The position numbers and the translations under genes are program-made. 64,000 bases of DNA, taken from Meghimatium bilineatum (taxonomy: Eukaryota; Mollusca; Gastropoda; Stylommatophora; Philomycidae). The notes beneath the pieces were generated by a model, which did not search any database, was not told the DNA's origin, and was given only the letters and a program-made list of their open reading frames with translations. Positions 1-12,082 of this stretch are shown here, piece by piece (positions within the stretch are counted from its first letter, which is position 1; every line of letters begins with the position of its first letter). The stretch lies in assembly GCA_034231615.1 (NCBI GenBank), contig CM067302.1, positions 8,501,114 through 8,565,113 of the forward strand, read 5' to 3'.

Positions 1-172
1 TGCACAAAATACAGTTACATGGGAAGAATTTGCACAAAATACAGTTACATGGGGATAACTTGCACAAAATACAGTTACATGGGGAGAACTTGCACAAAAT
101 ACAGTTACATGGGAAGCATTTGCACAAAATACAGTTACATGGGGAGAACTTGCAGAAAATAGAGTTACATGG
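1..172 (+). repeat. 30-bp minisatellite derived from a LINE C-terminus
   Basis: Almost six copies of a 30-bp unit begin with tgcacaaaatacagttacat; the array is cut by the window start. The last unit (151 on) runs without a break into LINE coding sequence, and the unit itself matches the LINE segment reading AQNxVTWRS, the same protein stretch seen at 38905-38935. The array therefore appears to be an expansion of about ten LINE codons. Confidence 0.85.
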
Positions 173-250
173 CGATCTACAGTCAAAAGAGGCGCAGCAT
201 ATTTGAAAAGTGGAGAACTTCAACAGCTCAATAAGGAGAGTTACTAGACA
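150..250 (+). mobile_element. LINE 3'-terminal coding fragment (C-terminus)
   Basis: Frame beginning at gcagaaaatagag reads AQNRVTWRSTVKRGAAYF and continues EKWRTSTAQ before a stop. This is the 'AQDRxxWRSxVxxGAxxxE' C-terminal signature of a non-LTR retrotransposon family also present at 38766-39012 and 55810-56528 of this window. Only the last 30 or so codons survive; the upstream part is replaced by the 30-bp array. Assignment rests on translated similarity between copies within the window and general knowledge of such LINE proteins. Confidence 0.7.
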
Positions 251-1204
251 GCCAGCGGTAAATAAAATGACCATCACCAATGGTCATCCCACGTCCGAAA
301 TGTCCAAGGATATTTGCGGCCAGAATTGGACTTATTAAATATTGACAAACTTATAATCAAGGGCATAACTCTATTTGGATTTCAGAAGTGGATGTAATAA
401 ATGGTCATCATCATCATGTGAATGACGAACAACCAAAATTGTTACATCCGAGTCCCTCGTCAAATATATCATCATTCATAAGCAACGCTATATGACTTTT
501 TCTGTGGTTGCCGAGGCAAAGTAATACACAGTGACCAATGAAAATATCGGGGAAAAAAAATTTCAATTTTTGAAGGAGGATACCCACCGAGTTCACAATA
601 CTGTATAATTGGCGATGGATTCGGTTACCACAAACACGAGTACTGTAATTATGTACGACACGAATATTGCCACAAATGTTTACTTTCTGATGGGGAAATC
701 CCAACAATGAATTGTGAGTTCTCATTTCTGGTCAGATAATGTGATTGTTTAGATGCGCAGAATTACTTGAACACACCAATCCCTGTAGACAAATTATCAC
801 TGTCGACTTCTGAAAAAGCGAACGTGGAAGATGATGATTTATGAGCAGGAGATGTGGACATTTGACAGCACGTTTCCTTTCATGACAACATTCACGAATA
901 TTTTGTTATGTCAGTGTCAACATGACTGCCAGCTGTCACCTGCTACAGGGAGAGATAGAAAAAGGAGTCCCGGAGTTGATGTGGCAGCTGTGGGATGACA
1001 AGGGAAGCTAACTTCTCAATGATGACACCTTTGTTATAAATTATAATTAATTCGATTCTGAATCCGTAGCTGGAACTGCTTGAAGTATCATTACGGAAAC
1101 GTAACTGTTTTATAGTGGTATTCTTATCCATTCATTCCAGATTGCATCCACTAATTAACCTCTCAACCTTTCATCCACATCATCATATATTCATCCACAT
1201 TTCA
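251..1204. other. Unassigned intergenic stretch
   Basis: No coding signal, RNA gene or repeat family recognised. A small perfect hairpin lies at 268-288 (arms atgaccat / atggtcat, 5-base loop), and an (ATC)n run at 402-419 resembles the 3' tails of the LINEs in this window. The 103-residue open frame at 414-725 has no features of a real protein. Confidence 0.5.
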
Positions 1205-1545
1205 TTAATTAAGTTATATCATCATCATGGGGTGCCAAGCCGGCTGACGTAGACATGACTATTCCCAGCTCTCTATTTCCAGCATTATCTATCACGGTCG
1301 TTGCTGTTTCCTTGCCGTGCCAGGTTGTCAAACTAATATTTTCTCACGTTGTCGCCCTCTGTCTCTGTTGACTTCAATCTTGCCTGTTGTGACTATGTTC
1401 TCCAAATCTCCCTGTCTCATTAAGTGAAAAAAAAACAACTTCGTATTTGACTCTTTCAACACATCCACTTTATTTTTTCTGGAAGTCCATGGTATTCTCA
1501 GCATTCTTCTGTAGAACCACATCTCTGATTTCCCACTTCTCTGTT
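1205..1545 (-). mobile_element. LINE C-terminal fragment (WFYRRMLRIPW family)
   Basis: Read on the minus strand from about 1545, the sequence gives NKQRSGKSEMWFYRRMLRI, then PWTSRKN, then (after small indels) LENIVTTGKIEVNRDRGRQR, and ends in an (ATC/GAT)n tail at 1217-1228. This is the region after the reverse transcriptase thumb of a non-LTR retrotransposon. The plus-strand copy at 10212-10572 is a cleaner version of the same segment. The reading frame is broken between FFFFHLMRQ and the rest by an A-rich slip. It is a dead, 5'-truncated copy. Confidence 0.82.
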
Positions 1546-1639
1546 TGTTTATTGTCCACGACTCGAATCAATATATTAGTATAGGCGTTATATTGAACTA
1601 CATAACTCAATTAAGTTATATAATATCCAATAATCAATT

Positions 1640-1785
1640 GAAAGAGGTCGTAGGTTCGAATCTTGCTCAAGAAGTCATCTTCATATTGCTTGTATAGTTT
1701 CAGCTTGCGGCGTGCCGCTTCACACACATGTGGTCACGCATGGAACCCGAGTACACGGATGTCACTCCTCAAAACAATTGTAACC
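1640..1785 (+). mobile_element. tRNA-derived SINE fragment (family A)
   Basis: Contains a pol III box-B-like string (ggttcgaatc) followed by a body containing gcggcgtgccgcttcacac and cccgagtaca, the same body order as the better copy at 27955-28160. The 5' part with box A is missing or unrecognisable, so this copy is probably truncated. Confidence 0.6.
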
Positions 1786-1805
1786 TTTTTTGAGCGAATT
1801 CAATG

Positions 1806-2045
1806 TTCTTCTTCTTTCTTCTCAAACTCCTGCAGATAAGCAGGATGTAGTCCGGGGAAAGTTATGCTTTGTTTTATGGTTTACAGCCTAGCTGTGATAT
1901 CTGCCCCTTTCTACCTAACACAACCGAGATCACCATGGCTTCTGAATCACTTAGGGGCTTATATGGGATGAGACAGCCAAATTCACAATAAAACTTCCTT
2001 ATTCGCTTCTTGCATGAAAGGTAAACAATGTTGCTATTCTTACCA
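1806..2045 (-). mobile_element. SINE-like dispersed repeat, family C (GAA-tailed)
   Basis: Minus-strand copy of a repeat of about 250 bp found many times in this window. Landmarks, read here on the plus strand, are the ttcttctttcttctc tail, ctcctgcagataagcaggat (a short palindrome), atggtttaca, and gtaaacaatgttgctattct. It has no tRNA-like head that I can see. Divergent from the cleanest copies at 30440-30700 and 30965-31262. Confidence 0.75.
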
Positions 2046-2089
2046 TTTCCATTGGAGTCTTGATAACACAAGATTATTTAATACTAATA

Positions 2090-2255
2090 ACGTCATCCAT
2101 AAACTCCATCTAATAACTCCATCCAATAACTCCATCCAATAACTCCATCCAATAACTCCATCCAAAAACTCCATCCAATAACTCCATCCAATAACTCCAT
2201 CCAAAAACTCCATCCAATAACTCCATCCAATAATTATATACAATAACTCCATTAT
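2090..2255 (+). repeat. 13-bp minisatellite
   Basis: About twelve copies of ataactccatcca, some with aaaactccatcca. A similar string (aactccatcccataac) occurs in family C SINEs, one of which ends just upstream, but the link is only suggestive. Confidence 0.88.
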
Positions 2256-2640
2256 TTGCTATGTAAACAATTTCGTTTTCTGTTCAACGTTTCTAGATTC
2301 ATTGAAATCTGTGTTCTAACTTTATCACATTTAGAAAAATTCATGAATTCAATTTCTCGTTTCTACGAATATCAGTCGCAGTGAGAGATTCTACGATAGC
2401 TCAAATATTTCATTGTTTACCTAACAAACCTAGAAATGATGAGTCAGCATCAACCCTGTCGTCTTTACTTTCCCCCAGGAGATATGGTACCCATGTCTTT
2501 AAGTGGAAAGACTTGTTGTTTAAAAACAAAAAAACATTCAATTACAATTGAATCTTGAATAACAGGGCTTGTACACAAGTGACTTAGTTACTCAACCACT
2601 CAATAGATATCCATAAGTCACTATCTAATCTTTTTTACTT
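2256..2640. other. Unassigned stretch
   Basis: AT-rich sequence between two tandem arrays. I see no gene, RNA or mobile-element signal in it. Confidence 0.5.
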
Positions 2641-3213
<573 letters not shown>

Positions 3214-3480
3214 TCTAATCTAATCTAATCTAATCTAATCTAATCTAATCTAATCTAATCTAATCTAATCTAATCTAATCTAATCTAATCTAATCTAATC
3301 TAATCTAATCTAATCTAATCTAATCTAATCTAATCTAATCTAATCTAATCTAATCTATTCTATATATCTATCTAGTCTATCTTATCTAATCTATCTTTGT
3401 GTTTGATAACTACCTATGTAATTTAATATAATCTAATTGAACCGAATCTAATCTAATGCCTGTCTATCTAAACTGTCTGT
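3214..3480 (+). repeat. (TAATC)n pentanucleotide array, degenerate at its 3' side
   Basis: About 28 near-perfect copies of taatc run to 3357 and abut the (TCTG)n run without a spacer. Degenerate mixtures of tatctaatc and tatct follow to about 3480, suggesting an older edge of the same array. Confidence 0.95.
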
Positions 3481-4540
3481 CGTTTCGTTCGTTCGTCTGT
3501 CCATGTTTTAGTTTTTAATTTAATCTTTCTGGTTTAATTTATACTTAGAATATTACAATTTGTTCTAAGTATCTTTCAGCAAGTTAGAACATGATTGAAA
3601 CTCTTGTAGATAGAACATAGATAAAATTCTAATCTCATGATTCGGACATCATCAATAACTATTATAGACCCGTAGAAATGTTACATTTTCAGAATGAAAA
3701 TCGCCGCACTGGGAATAGAGCACATATCCAATTAACTGTAACAACGATGCGACGGTGCAATTTTTCTTGTAATTAAATAATTTCAGAGGTAAAGAGGGGA
3801 GAAAAATGTTACTATGAGTTATCTCCCTTGTCAATGTTATCTCCCATATCATGGAATAGTTGGAGAGTTGCGGGTATATAGAAACTTTTCCTGGTTAAAA
3901 AAAACAATTTATTACTAAACTGAATAGCAGACATGCCTAGATCAACAGAGAGGTCCACATACCAAGAATATGGACATGCTCATTCAAACAAGTGCTCAAA
4001 TTCAAGCAGACAATGATAGTAGGATACCGCAATGAATAACGGGTGCATAGCTACATGATCGCGTACTTCAATCAGCAGGACACAACTTAATGGTGACCTT
4101 TAACTGTATCTGAAACATACTCAGACGAACCTGCACGTAAATATTTTATTAACATTGAAATGCTTCATATAATTCCCAAACCACAACGGTATTCATTATT
4201 GAGAGGATAGAATGCATCCTCGATCGAGACGCCAGCTATTTAGGAGTTAAGGAATCCAATTTGGACAGAAATATACCTTGTGAAAGAGTATACTTCTCTG
4301 TGGAATATACGTTTTAGATGAATATATAGTTTCATGTGGGAATTGAACATGGATAGAACGAGATGGGTCAGACGTACATTATGGGAGTATTTGTGCCAGC
4401 ATTGTAGGAAGAAATGATTAAAATAATAAACAATGAAATGTAGTTTTAGAAACGAATAAAATAGGTTTGTCAATTTTATAAATCAAGATGTGGCAACACT
4501 GTGATCTTGTTAGTGGCAACACTGTGATATTGCGTGCTAT
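3481..4540. other. Unassigned intergenic stretch
   Basis: Unique-looking AT-rich sequence of about 1 kb. Open frames of 66 and 77 residues on the minus strand have no recognisable domain and no support. Nothing else seen. Confidence 0.5.
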
Positions 4541-4544
4541 AATT

Positions 4545-4725
4545 GTCTACTAAGGAGGTTCTAGTGGTGGGATTGACTGCAACGTCACAATATCAAAGTG
4601 ATGCTGAAGTCGAATGTGTTGGGCTATAATGAGAAGATATCTCAGTCAGTTGTAAATTGTGACAAAAAAGATCAGTGTACGGACTATGTCCTGCTAATCA
4701 GGAGTTTGAGAATGAAAAAGAAGTA
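4545..4725 (+). mobile_element. SINE-like repeat, family C, divergent
   Basis: Shows the family landmarks in order: ctactaaggaggttct, gatgctgaagtcgaatgtgt, a degenerate middle, then ggactatgtcctgctaatca and ggagtttgagaatgaaaaag. The first part of the repeat is missing. Confidence 0.7.
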
Positions 4726-4744
4726 AAATAAACCGTCAAAATTT

Positions 4745-4978
4745 CCTGCCAACATCACTCATACTTTCCTATATTAAATCACTCATACGTCTCTGCTAGC
4801 ATCACTCATACTTTCCTGCTAACATCACTCATACTTTCCTTCTAACATCACTCATACTTTCCTGCTAACATCACTCATACTTTCCTGCTAACATCACTCA
4901 TACTTTCCTGCTAACATCACTCATACTTTCCTGCTAACATCACTCATACTTTCCTGCTAACATCCCTCATACTTTACA
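4745..4978 (+). repeat. 23-bp minisatellite
   Basis: About ten copies of a unit containing tttcctgctaacatcactca; the first copies are more diverged than the central ones. It starts some 20 bases after the family C SINE tail. Confidence 0.92.
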
Positions 4979-5195
4979 AGAAGCTGCTTGGATTTATTTC
5001 ACTGTACTATAGTATTTCCTTTAGTGCACAGTCCCTATTAAAAGGAATAGAACAACGATTTAAATGTGTGTCTCAAGGAACCTAATTTCGTATATAAGGA
5101 ATTATCCTCATGGCGAACTGAAAAATACAAATTTCATTTAGACTTCGCTGGACGATTGTGAATCCTTACTCTGTGAACACAATCTACTTGCATTG

Positions 5196-5830
5196 ATCAC
5201 TTTAGATATCACACTTTAGATTTCACACTTTAGATATCACACTTTAGATATCACACTTTAGATATCACACTTTAGATATCACACTTTAGATAGCACACTT
5301 TAGATAGCACACTTTAGATATCACACTTTAGATATCACACTTTAGATATCACACTTTAGATATCACACTTTAGATATCACACTTTAGATATTACACTTTA
5401 GATATCACACTTTAGATATCACACTTTAGATATCACACTTTAGATATCACACTTTAGATATCACACTTTAGATATCACACTTTAGATATCACACTTTAAA
5501 TATCACACTTTAGATATCACACTTTAGATATCACACTTTAGATATCACACTTTAGATATCACACTTTAGATATCACACTTTAGATATCACACTTTAGATA
5601 TAACACTTTAGATATCACACTTTAGATATCACTATTTAAATATCACACTTTAGATATCACACTTTAGATATCACACTTTAGATATCACACTTTAGATATC
5701 ACACTTTAGATATCCCCCTATTGATATCACACTTTAGATATCACACTTTAGATATCACACTTTAGATATAACACTTTAGATATCACTCTTTAAATATCAC
5801 ACTTTAGATATCACACTTTAGATAGCACAG
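5196..5830 (+). repeat. 14-bp minisatellite
   Basis: About 45 copies of actttagatatcac. Most units carry the palindrome gatatc; scattered units carry gatagc, gatatt or gatata. A damaged unit near 5714 (tatccccctattg) interrupts the array. Confidence 0.96.
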
Positions 5831-5924
5831 TTTTTGTAATCATACTCGATCATAAAGGCTAGGGGGGGGGGTGGGGTGTGTTTGCAAAGCGGCACCGTTA
5901 CCCTGGGGGAACATATATTACGAG

Positions 5925-6172
5925 GCAACTAAAGAAGTTTATTTTACATGGGGGGGGATGTGGGGGGAAGTGTTGGCGAGTGTTGGCTATCCCATCTCAT
6001 AGAGTGTCAAAGTGACACAGATGGTATTCTGAAGTTGGATGTATCAACCGAATTCTGCACATACGCATCCAAGCTGTAAACCATAGCACACTGAGTTCTA
6101 TTGTCTGGACTACATCCTGGTAACCTGAAGAAATGTCTGATTAATACAGAAGAAGAAAAAGATATTCTTTGC
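5925..6172 (+). mobile_element. SINE-like repeat, family C, divergent
   Basis: Landmarks in order: gcaactaaagaagtttat, tggctatcccatctcataga, ctgaagttggatgtatcaac, gctgtaaaccat, tctggactacatcctggtaa and a gaagaagaaaaag tail. A long G run interrupts the first third. Confidence 0.7.
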
Positions 6173-6285
6173 TCCTAATTTGGTTCCCAACAATGTCCAT
6201 GTTATCTTTGCTCCTAATTTGGTTCCCAACAATGTACATGTTATCTTTGCTCATAATTCGGTTCCCAACAATGTACTTGTTATCA
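6166..6285 (+). repeat. 39-bp repeat, three copies, at a SINE tail
   Basis: Three copies of a 39-bp unit beginning tttgctcctaatttggttcc start directly after the GAA tail of the preceding SINE. Confidence 0.9.
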
Positions 6286-6885
6286 TATGTTAACAATCGA
6301 GTAATAGTTAGCACCCAGGACAGATGCTTGAGCTGATTCCACGAAACGAAAGCTTACGCAACACTATTCGCTCACGACGCTGATGTATTTTTTTTACTTT
6401 CGAAACGCCGTCTAGAAAGTAAAATAAGACTGAAATCAGTCAAGTAACTCACAAGGGGAGATAATAATATTAAATAGCAATTCCATAAACCAGAATTTAA
6501 ATTTATATATAATTGCAACTCAGCAGAGTAGTGTCAGGAGTATAATGAACATCAATTTGCATTCATTTAAGCTTCATTATCACAAAATTACAGCTAACTC
6601 CTCTACATATGGTTCGTTTTCTAGGGCTAGATTATTGAACAAAAAAATAGTCAACATTTATGTCCCTTCTGCGTCAATTCAAGGGGACGTAAATTAGTTT
6701 GAATAGAAGGAAGATAATCCACTTAAACGAATCATCTCACACGGACATCAAAATCATTTCGCGACGAGAAAGGAAATTATTGAAATGAAGATTGTTGAGA
6801 TGTAGGCAGGTATAGGTAAGTTTTAAAGTACTGGGAAGACAATGAGAGAAGGAAAACAATTGTTCAGAGGATTGTGTAATAGTAG
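6286..6885. other. Unassigned stretch
   Basis: No gene or repeat recognised apart from short A/T runs. Confidence 0.5.
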
Positions 6886-6892
6886 TACTAGC

Positions 6893-6932
<40 letters not shown>

Positions 6933-6960
6933 GTAATAGTAGTAGTAGTAGTAGTATTTG
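6886..6960 (+). repeat. (TAG)n trinucleotide tract
   Basis: Interrupted (tag)n of about 75 bp. It yields a poly-serine frame that is not evidence of a gene. Confidence 0.93.
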
Positions 6961-7480
6961 TATCGTGGCCCTGAACGGCAGAGGCCTTCTAGCTGAATTT
7001 ATTTTGACCCCTTTCTTTACGTTTTTGATTATTGTTGGACGTTTAATTGATTGCTATTTACATGCTTGGAGTCGCATGCAAAAATTATATAAGGCCAACC
7101 AATAGATCTCACGCAAATCGGAAACTAGTTCATTATTACATTTTAATTGACATGTCTCCTATAATGCCAGTAGTCGCGATCTGTGTGAATAGAAACATCA
7201 ACAGCAGTAGAGGAATAAGTAGCGTCACCAAGAGATACGAGAGATATAAACATAGACGAAGACTGTTTCATCAAAGCTGTAAACCACAGACAAAGACTAA
7301 GATGGACACAAGATAATAATAACTTCTGAAAATTACACTGAAAAAGGCCGGTCTGCTTAGACAGAACAGAGAGGTTTACAGCTTGGTAGTGAGGTGAACG
7401 TTCTGTAAAGGATGCATCACATAAATAATTTGTTAACTAGAAGCATTTGTTTTGTGTGTGGCTACCCGCTACAAACTCAT
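6961..7480. other. Unassigned stretch
   Basis: Two overlapping plus-strand frames of under 90 codons cross this region but show no known domain. I see no reliable feature. Confidence 0.4.
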
Positions 7481-7640
7481 TGTGATTGTAAATGTAGGCT
7501 ACTAGCTACAGCCTCTCTGTGATTGTACATGTAGGCTACTAGCTACAACCTCATTGTGATTGTATATGTAGGCTACTAGCTACAAGCTCTCTGTGACTCT
7601 ACAAGTAGGCTACTCGCTACAACCTCACTGTGATTGCTGC
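7481..7640 (+). repeat. 37-bp minisatellite
   Basis: About four copies of a unit that contains tgtgattgtacatgtaggct followed by actagctaca. Copies differ by several substitutions, so the array is old or slow. Confidence 0.9.
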
Positions 7641-8280
7641 CATCTTGAACATATGTCTTTATATTGCGTATACGCTCCGTTATGAGTCCCGTGACATTTG
7701 GGCAAGCGTATTCCGACATGGAAATGAATGCATCATCTCGTGACGTGTATCTGAGACATATTATTCAAGGGTTCTCACGCAGAATTGCTTTGTTATTCAA
7801 GGGTTCTCAAGCAGAGTTGCTTTGTTGTGAAGAATACAAAATGTGTATTTTAACTTCTCAACAATTATGTCCGATTCGCCATTTTAGTGAGTCGGCAAAC
7901 AACGTGGGAGTATACAATAGTAATAACGTCACTTGCTATGCTTATTGTAAGAAGGCGTTAAGGAAGGTTAGGCGTGGGGTCTAAGACTCTCATTCCTTGA
8001 AGAATTTAATATACATTGTTTTTTATATACCATTTCCCAACATGTTTAAATGACATATGGGTGTGGGAGGTGCATGACATGTGGGTAGGGGTACATGACA
8101 TCAGAGTGAGAGGGGACATGTGGTTTACGTTGACAAGACCTGTATAGAAAATGAGACATGTTAAGATATGTCTTCTAACTGTTATGTAGACACAGATATA
8201 CATATATATATATATAACAGATGAGATAGATAAGATATTAGTTAGAATAGACAGATGTGATATATTCAATATAATAGATT
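7641..8280. other. Unassigned stretch with one unsupported open frame
   Basis: The plus-strand frame 7664-7984 (106 codons, starts MRIRSVMSPVTF) has no domain, signal peptide or membrane segment I recognise. It contains an internal duplication of a string including gggttctca and gcagaattgctttgtt (around 7770 and 7800). I would not call it a gene without expression data. Confidence 0.35.
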
Positions 8281-8283
8281 GAT

Positions 8284-8660
<377 letters not shown>

Positions 8661-8957
8661 TTATTAGACTGACACACAGACGGTCAAGACAAAGAATGAA
8701 TACTAGATAGATATAAAGGATGACCTTCTCCGCAGTCTGAATGGTTTAAGAAAAAAGTACACCAGAACCCTGACCTAATAACCACTAGTGATAATACCTA
8801 TTTGGAAGGAAACAACTACAGTAAAAGAGATTGGACTCAATAAAAAGGCATCGCACTCCTAATCCAAATTGTAATAACCTTAAGAAGAATTCTATTAAAG
8901 AGTCTACGAACATTCTTCTAACCACAGCTTCATTGTGACCAACGACAATACTAGAAG
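8661..8957. other. Unassigned stretch
   Basis: No gene, RNA or repeat recognised. Confidence 0.4.
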
Positions 8958-9235
8958 AAACCTGAATAGAAACTAAACTGAACAGAAACTAAACTGAACA
9001 GAAACTAAACTGAACAGAAACTAAACTGAATAGAAACTAAACTGAACAGAAACTAAACTGAACAGAAACTAAACTGAACAGAAACTAAACTGAACAGAAA
9101 CTAAACTGAACAGAAACTAAACTGAATAGAAACTAAACTGAACAGAAACTAAACTGAACAGAAACTAAACTGAACAGAAACTAAACTGAACAGAAACTAA
9201 ACTGAACAGAAACTAAACTGAACAGAAACTAAACC
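8958..9235 (+). repeat. 16-bp minisatellite
   Basis: About 17 copies of gaacagaaactaaact. A few units read gaatagaaactaaact, and these variants are spread through the array. Confidence 0.95.
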
Positions 9236-9522
9236 ACATAAAAGGCTTATTTTTGATTATTTCCGTGCATTTCGTTTGTAAGCCTTGGCTTTTTGTGATT
9301 TGCGAATATACAAATATTGACCAATATTGGCAAGATAATAATACGACGTCACGAATGAAGTCTCACTGACTTCCTGTTTAGAGGGTATATACTGGAACTC
9401 GGCTATGGCATAATTCAAATGTCCGTTGCTAATGTGTACAGATGCTATTTTTTGACTTGAACAACAAGCAAAGAAAATGACTGAAAACAACTAAGAACAT
9501 TGCATGAGTTTAAGAAGACATA
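9236..9522. other. Unassigned stretch
   Basis: Unique-looking sequence; a minus-strand 77-codon frame has no recognisable content. Confidence 0.4.
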
Positions 9523-9690
9523 GTATCCTCCTGGCGTAGTGGCTAAGTTGTTCGCTTTATTTTCAAGAGCTCGCGGGTTTGAATCCAGCTCATAACGTCT
9601 TAAGAGGTGTAATTCTCCTTGCGAGATCCCTGAACAGATCCCTAAGGATCTTAGGGAGTTACGTGCTGTGATTGATACCGTCGACATGCT
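9523..9690 (+). mobile_element. tRNA-derived SINE, family A
   Basis: Head resembles a tRNA: box A tggcgtagtggctaag, then about 30 bases later box B gggtttgaatcc. The body contains cctaaggatcttagggagtt and tacgtgctgtgattgatac, matching the copy at 27955-28160. Family A copies occur on both strands of the window. Confidence 0.8.
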
Positions 9691-10210
9691 GAGAAGAAGA
9701 CATTAATGTCTATGGAGATATCAGTGCATGATTAATATAAGCAGGAATTCCGGGAGAAAAAATGGATGATAATTGATTATGAATAAAATGGGAGGAACGA
9801 TAAGGAAACGAAAGGGAGAAGAGCAGAACGCAACAGGATATCTGTATGTAGGAATGAAAGGTGTTAATGTCGAGATGTGGTAAGGTACAACATTGATGGA
9901 TACACAGGATGCTCTGTTTTGTTTAGTTGTGGAGTGAATTTTTGGATTGTGAATTGCATAGACGATTTATTAAGAATAAGACGGTGGTAGCATTCTTCGG
10001 AACAATGGACGTCAAAACTAACATACATATTGTTCACACAATCATGTTTCATACTCTGAAAGCTGCTGTACATCGTCTACTTAACACAAGTTTCAATCTA
10101 AACATTTGATCTCTTACTGTATTTACACATTCTTGGGTGTATAGGCCGCAGATATGAATTTTTAATATTGTATTAAGCTTTCCATCTATCTATATATATA
10201 TATATAGAGG
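9691..10210. other. Unassigned stretch
   Basis: Overlapping 69- and 60-codon frames on opposite strands (9864-10109) have no known domain. A short (TA)n lies just before the LINE that follows. Confidence 0.4.
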
Positions 10211-10211
10211 C

Positions 10212-10572
10212 AACAGAGATGTGGTTCTACAGAAGAATGCTGAGAATACCATGGAATGCTAGTAAAACTAATGTAGAGGTGTTGAATGAGTCAAATGCGA
10301 AACGGACCTTAATCAACAATATAAGAAAAAGGCAATCTTATTTTTTTGGCCACTTCATGAGACAGACAGGTTTACAGAACATAATCACAACAGGCAAAAT
10401 TGAAGGCAACAGAGACAGATGGCGACAACGTGAGAAAATATTAGACAGTTTGACAACCTGGCATGGCAAGGAAACAACAACGACTTTGATACATAATACT
10501 GTGGACAGAGAGCTGTGGAGAGCCATGACTGCCTACGCCAGCTGGCATGGCACTTAATGATGATGATGATCT
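10212..10572 (+). mobile_element. LINE C-terminal fragment with intact frame and GAT tail
   Basis: Open frame of 112 codons from 10219 to the stop at 10555-10557. It begins MWFYRRMLRIPWNASKTN, passes through FFGHFMRQTGLQNIITTGKI and a basic stretch (RDRWRQREK), and ends LWRAMTAYASWHGT. This is the post-thumb C-terminus of a non-LTR retrotransposon; reverse transcriptase and endonuclease domains are absent (5' truncation). The stop overlaps a (TGA)n tail, taatgatgatgatgat. Short A/T-rich repeat tails in place of poly(A) are characteristic of RTE-clade LINEs. Minus-strand relatives lie at 1205-1545, 42800-43075, 50536-51010 and 56974-57157. The start of similarity at 10212 is abrupt, next to (TA)n. 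Confidence 0.88.
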
Positions 10573-10740
10573 ATCCCTTGTTTGCTTTGCCGCGTCAGGG
10601 GCAGAAGAGTTTTCTGGAGATGGCAGCCCTGTGTGTTGTTTGTAAGCTTGTTCCTGTGGTTTCTTTGATTTATGTGATCCATCTTTTACATGGTCTGCCT
10701 ATAGCTTTATATCCGTTATGTCTGTGTCATGGTCATATGT

Positions 10741-11165
10741 GGCACGCTGTCGTTTGGTAGTCTAGAAGCGTGTGAAAACCTCTGGATATGGTGCTTTGTT
10801 TATTGCATTTTCTATTTCCGACATTAGTATATTTTGTCTTAGGTTGCTGCTTTAGTGTTTATTGTTGTAGCTTTTTCTCCTTCTTTAGGTTCAGTAGTTC
10901 TTTGAAATAATCTTGCCATCTTTCTACTATTTACTTTTAATGCATTATCTTTATCGTCATTTATTATTTCTGTTGGTTCATATATATCATCTTTGTTTCA
11001 TATGTTCCGAATTTTCTTGCAAAACCTCTTTTGTGCATTTTATAATCTTCATGCGTTGAGCATGTCTCCATTTTCTTTCCATGAGTTGATTTTGGTAGTT
11101 TTAATTATTTTCTTGGCATTTTTTTTGCTGTCTTATCTTATATATTGTCTTTATATATGGATATA
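10741..11165 (-). mobile_element. LINE fragment upstream of the RT palm (linker and RT start)
   Basis: Minus-strand frames, interrupted by several frameshifts, give NSWKENGDMLNA, KRFCKKIRNI, then VERWQDYFKELLNLKKE and finally ILMSEIENAINKAP. The 'xRWxEYFxxLLN ... EIexAIxxxKxxKAPG' order is the standard beginning of a non-LTR reverse transcriptase domain. The fragment stops before RT motif 1. It faces the plus-strand C-terminal fragment at 10212-10572, so the two are different insertions or a rearranged one. The 170 bases between them are unassigned. Confidence 0.65.
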
Positions 11166-11332
11166 TATACCCCGCCGAAGACGGATGTGTCGGGCCATTG
11201 GCGCAAATAAAACGAAGACATAACGCATTTCCATTCTCTGGACTATATCCTGCTGGAAATATAATAGGGCCATTGTCCTACTGCAATAGAGATCCGGCAG
11301 GAGTTTGAGAATGAACGCTGAAGAAGAATATG
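11166..11332 (+). mobile_element. SINE-like repeat, family D (GAA-tailed)
   Basis: Repeat of about 165 bp: cgccgaagacggatgtgtcg, ggccattggcgcaaataaaa, ttccattctctggactatat, cctgctgg, then gagatccggcaggagtttga and gaatgaacgctgaagaagaa. Its 3' third is shared with family C but its 5' part is different. Other copies are at 28870-29205 and 32258-32412. Confidence 0.82.
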
Positions 11333-12082
11333 GATATATTACCAGAATCATTCCATGTGATTCCCATCTCGGTTAAGTTCTTGATGGTCTCTCTTTTGTA
11401 TGGTCTCTCTTTTGTATGGTTTTTCTTCTTTGTGGGTTCGTGTCTCCAAGGTAAAACTGGTATCTCTTGGCCACGTTTCTATAAGCAATGATGATTTTTT
11501 TTACAAGTTACAGCTTCAGACCATGTTTCCCAGCTTTTCCTAAGTGCTACCAACTAGGATATGCTGGACAGAAACAGTAGTATTATTCTTTGCACTATGA
11601 TGTCCTTCATCTCCTGCGTTCTTTCTCAGATTTCTGAGAACTTAATGTCCAAGATCCGGTAGCCACACGGCGACACTCTGATTTAAAAGTCCAAGAACTG
11701 GTCGCCACACGGGTGACACCAAATGCAACCACACATCAATTTTTTTTCCAACAGGTTTGACCCATCATTAATATTTGCTGGTGACATTCTAACTTGCAGG
11801 CATGTCAAGAAGAAATCATCCAACAATATACCAAAAATATCAGACGTCACTCCTTGATCCTGGAAGACATTAAGCTTCCAGCTCGCTTAAAAAAAAAGTC
11901 AAAATTCACATTCTGGTGACAACGCATATCCTCTTCTTCAAGTGGTATTGTGTTCAACTCTCGGAACAGGAACTCACCAGAAAACGTAGATATACAAAAA
12001 TATGTACATACGTGTTGTTCAATGAGAGAAGGCTATAAAAAGTCAAAAGGTATAGAGGATTGACATCATTATGATAGGGTTA
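11333..12082. other. Unassigned stretch
   Basis: Mostly unique. A short duplicated phrase (gtccaagatccggtagccac and a relative gtccaagaactggtcgccac) lies at 11649 and 11689. No coding signal recognised. Confidence 0.45.

Noticed and set aside
5196-5830. Promoter or operator cluster because of repeated gatatc palindromes
   Set aside because: The palindrome is part of a homogeneous 14-bp minisatellite and nothing nearby looks like a gene it could regulate.
7664-7984. 106-codon frame as a possible small gene
   Set aside because: No known domain, an internal short duplication, and similar-length frames occur by chance throughout; kept only as an unassigned stretch.
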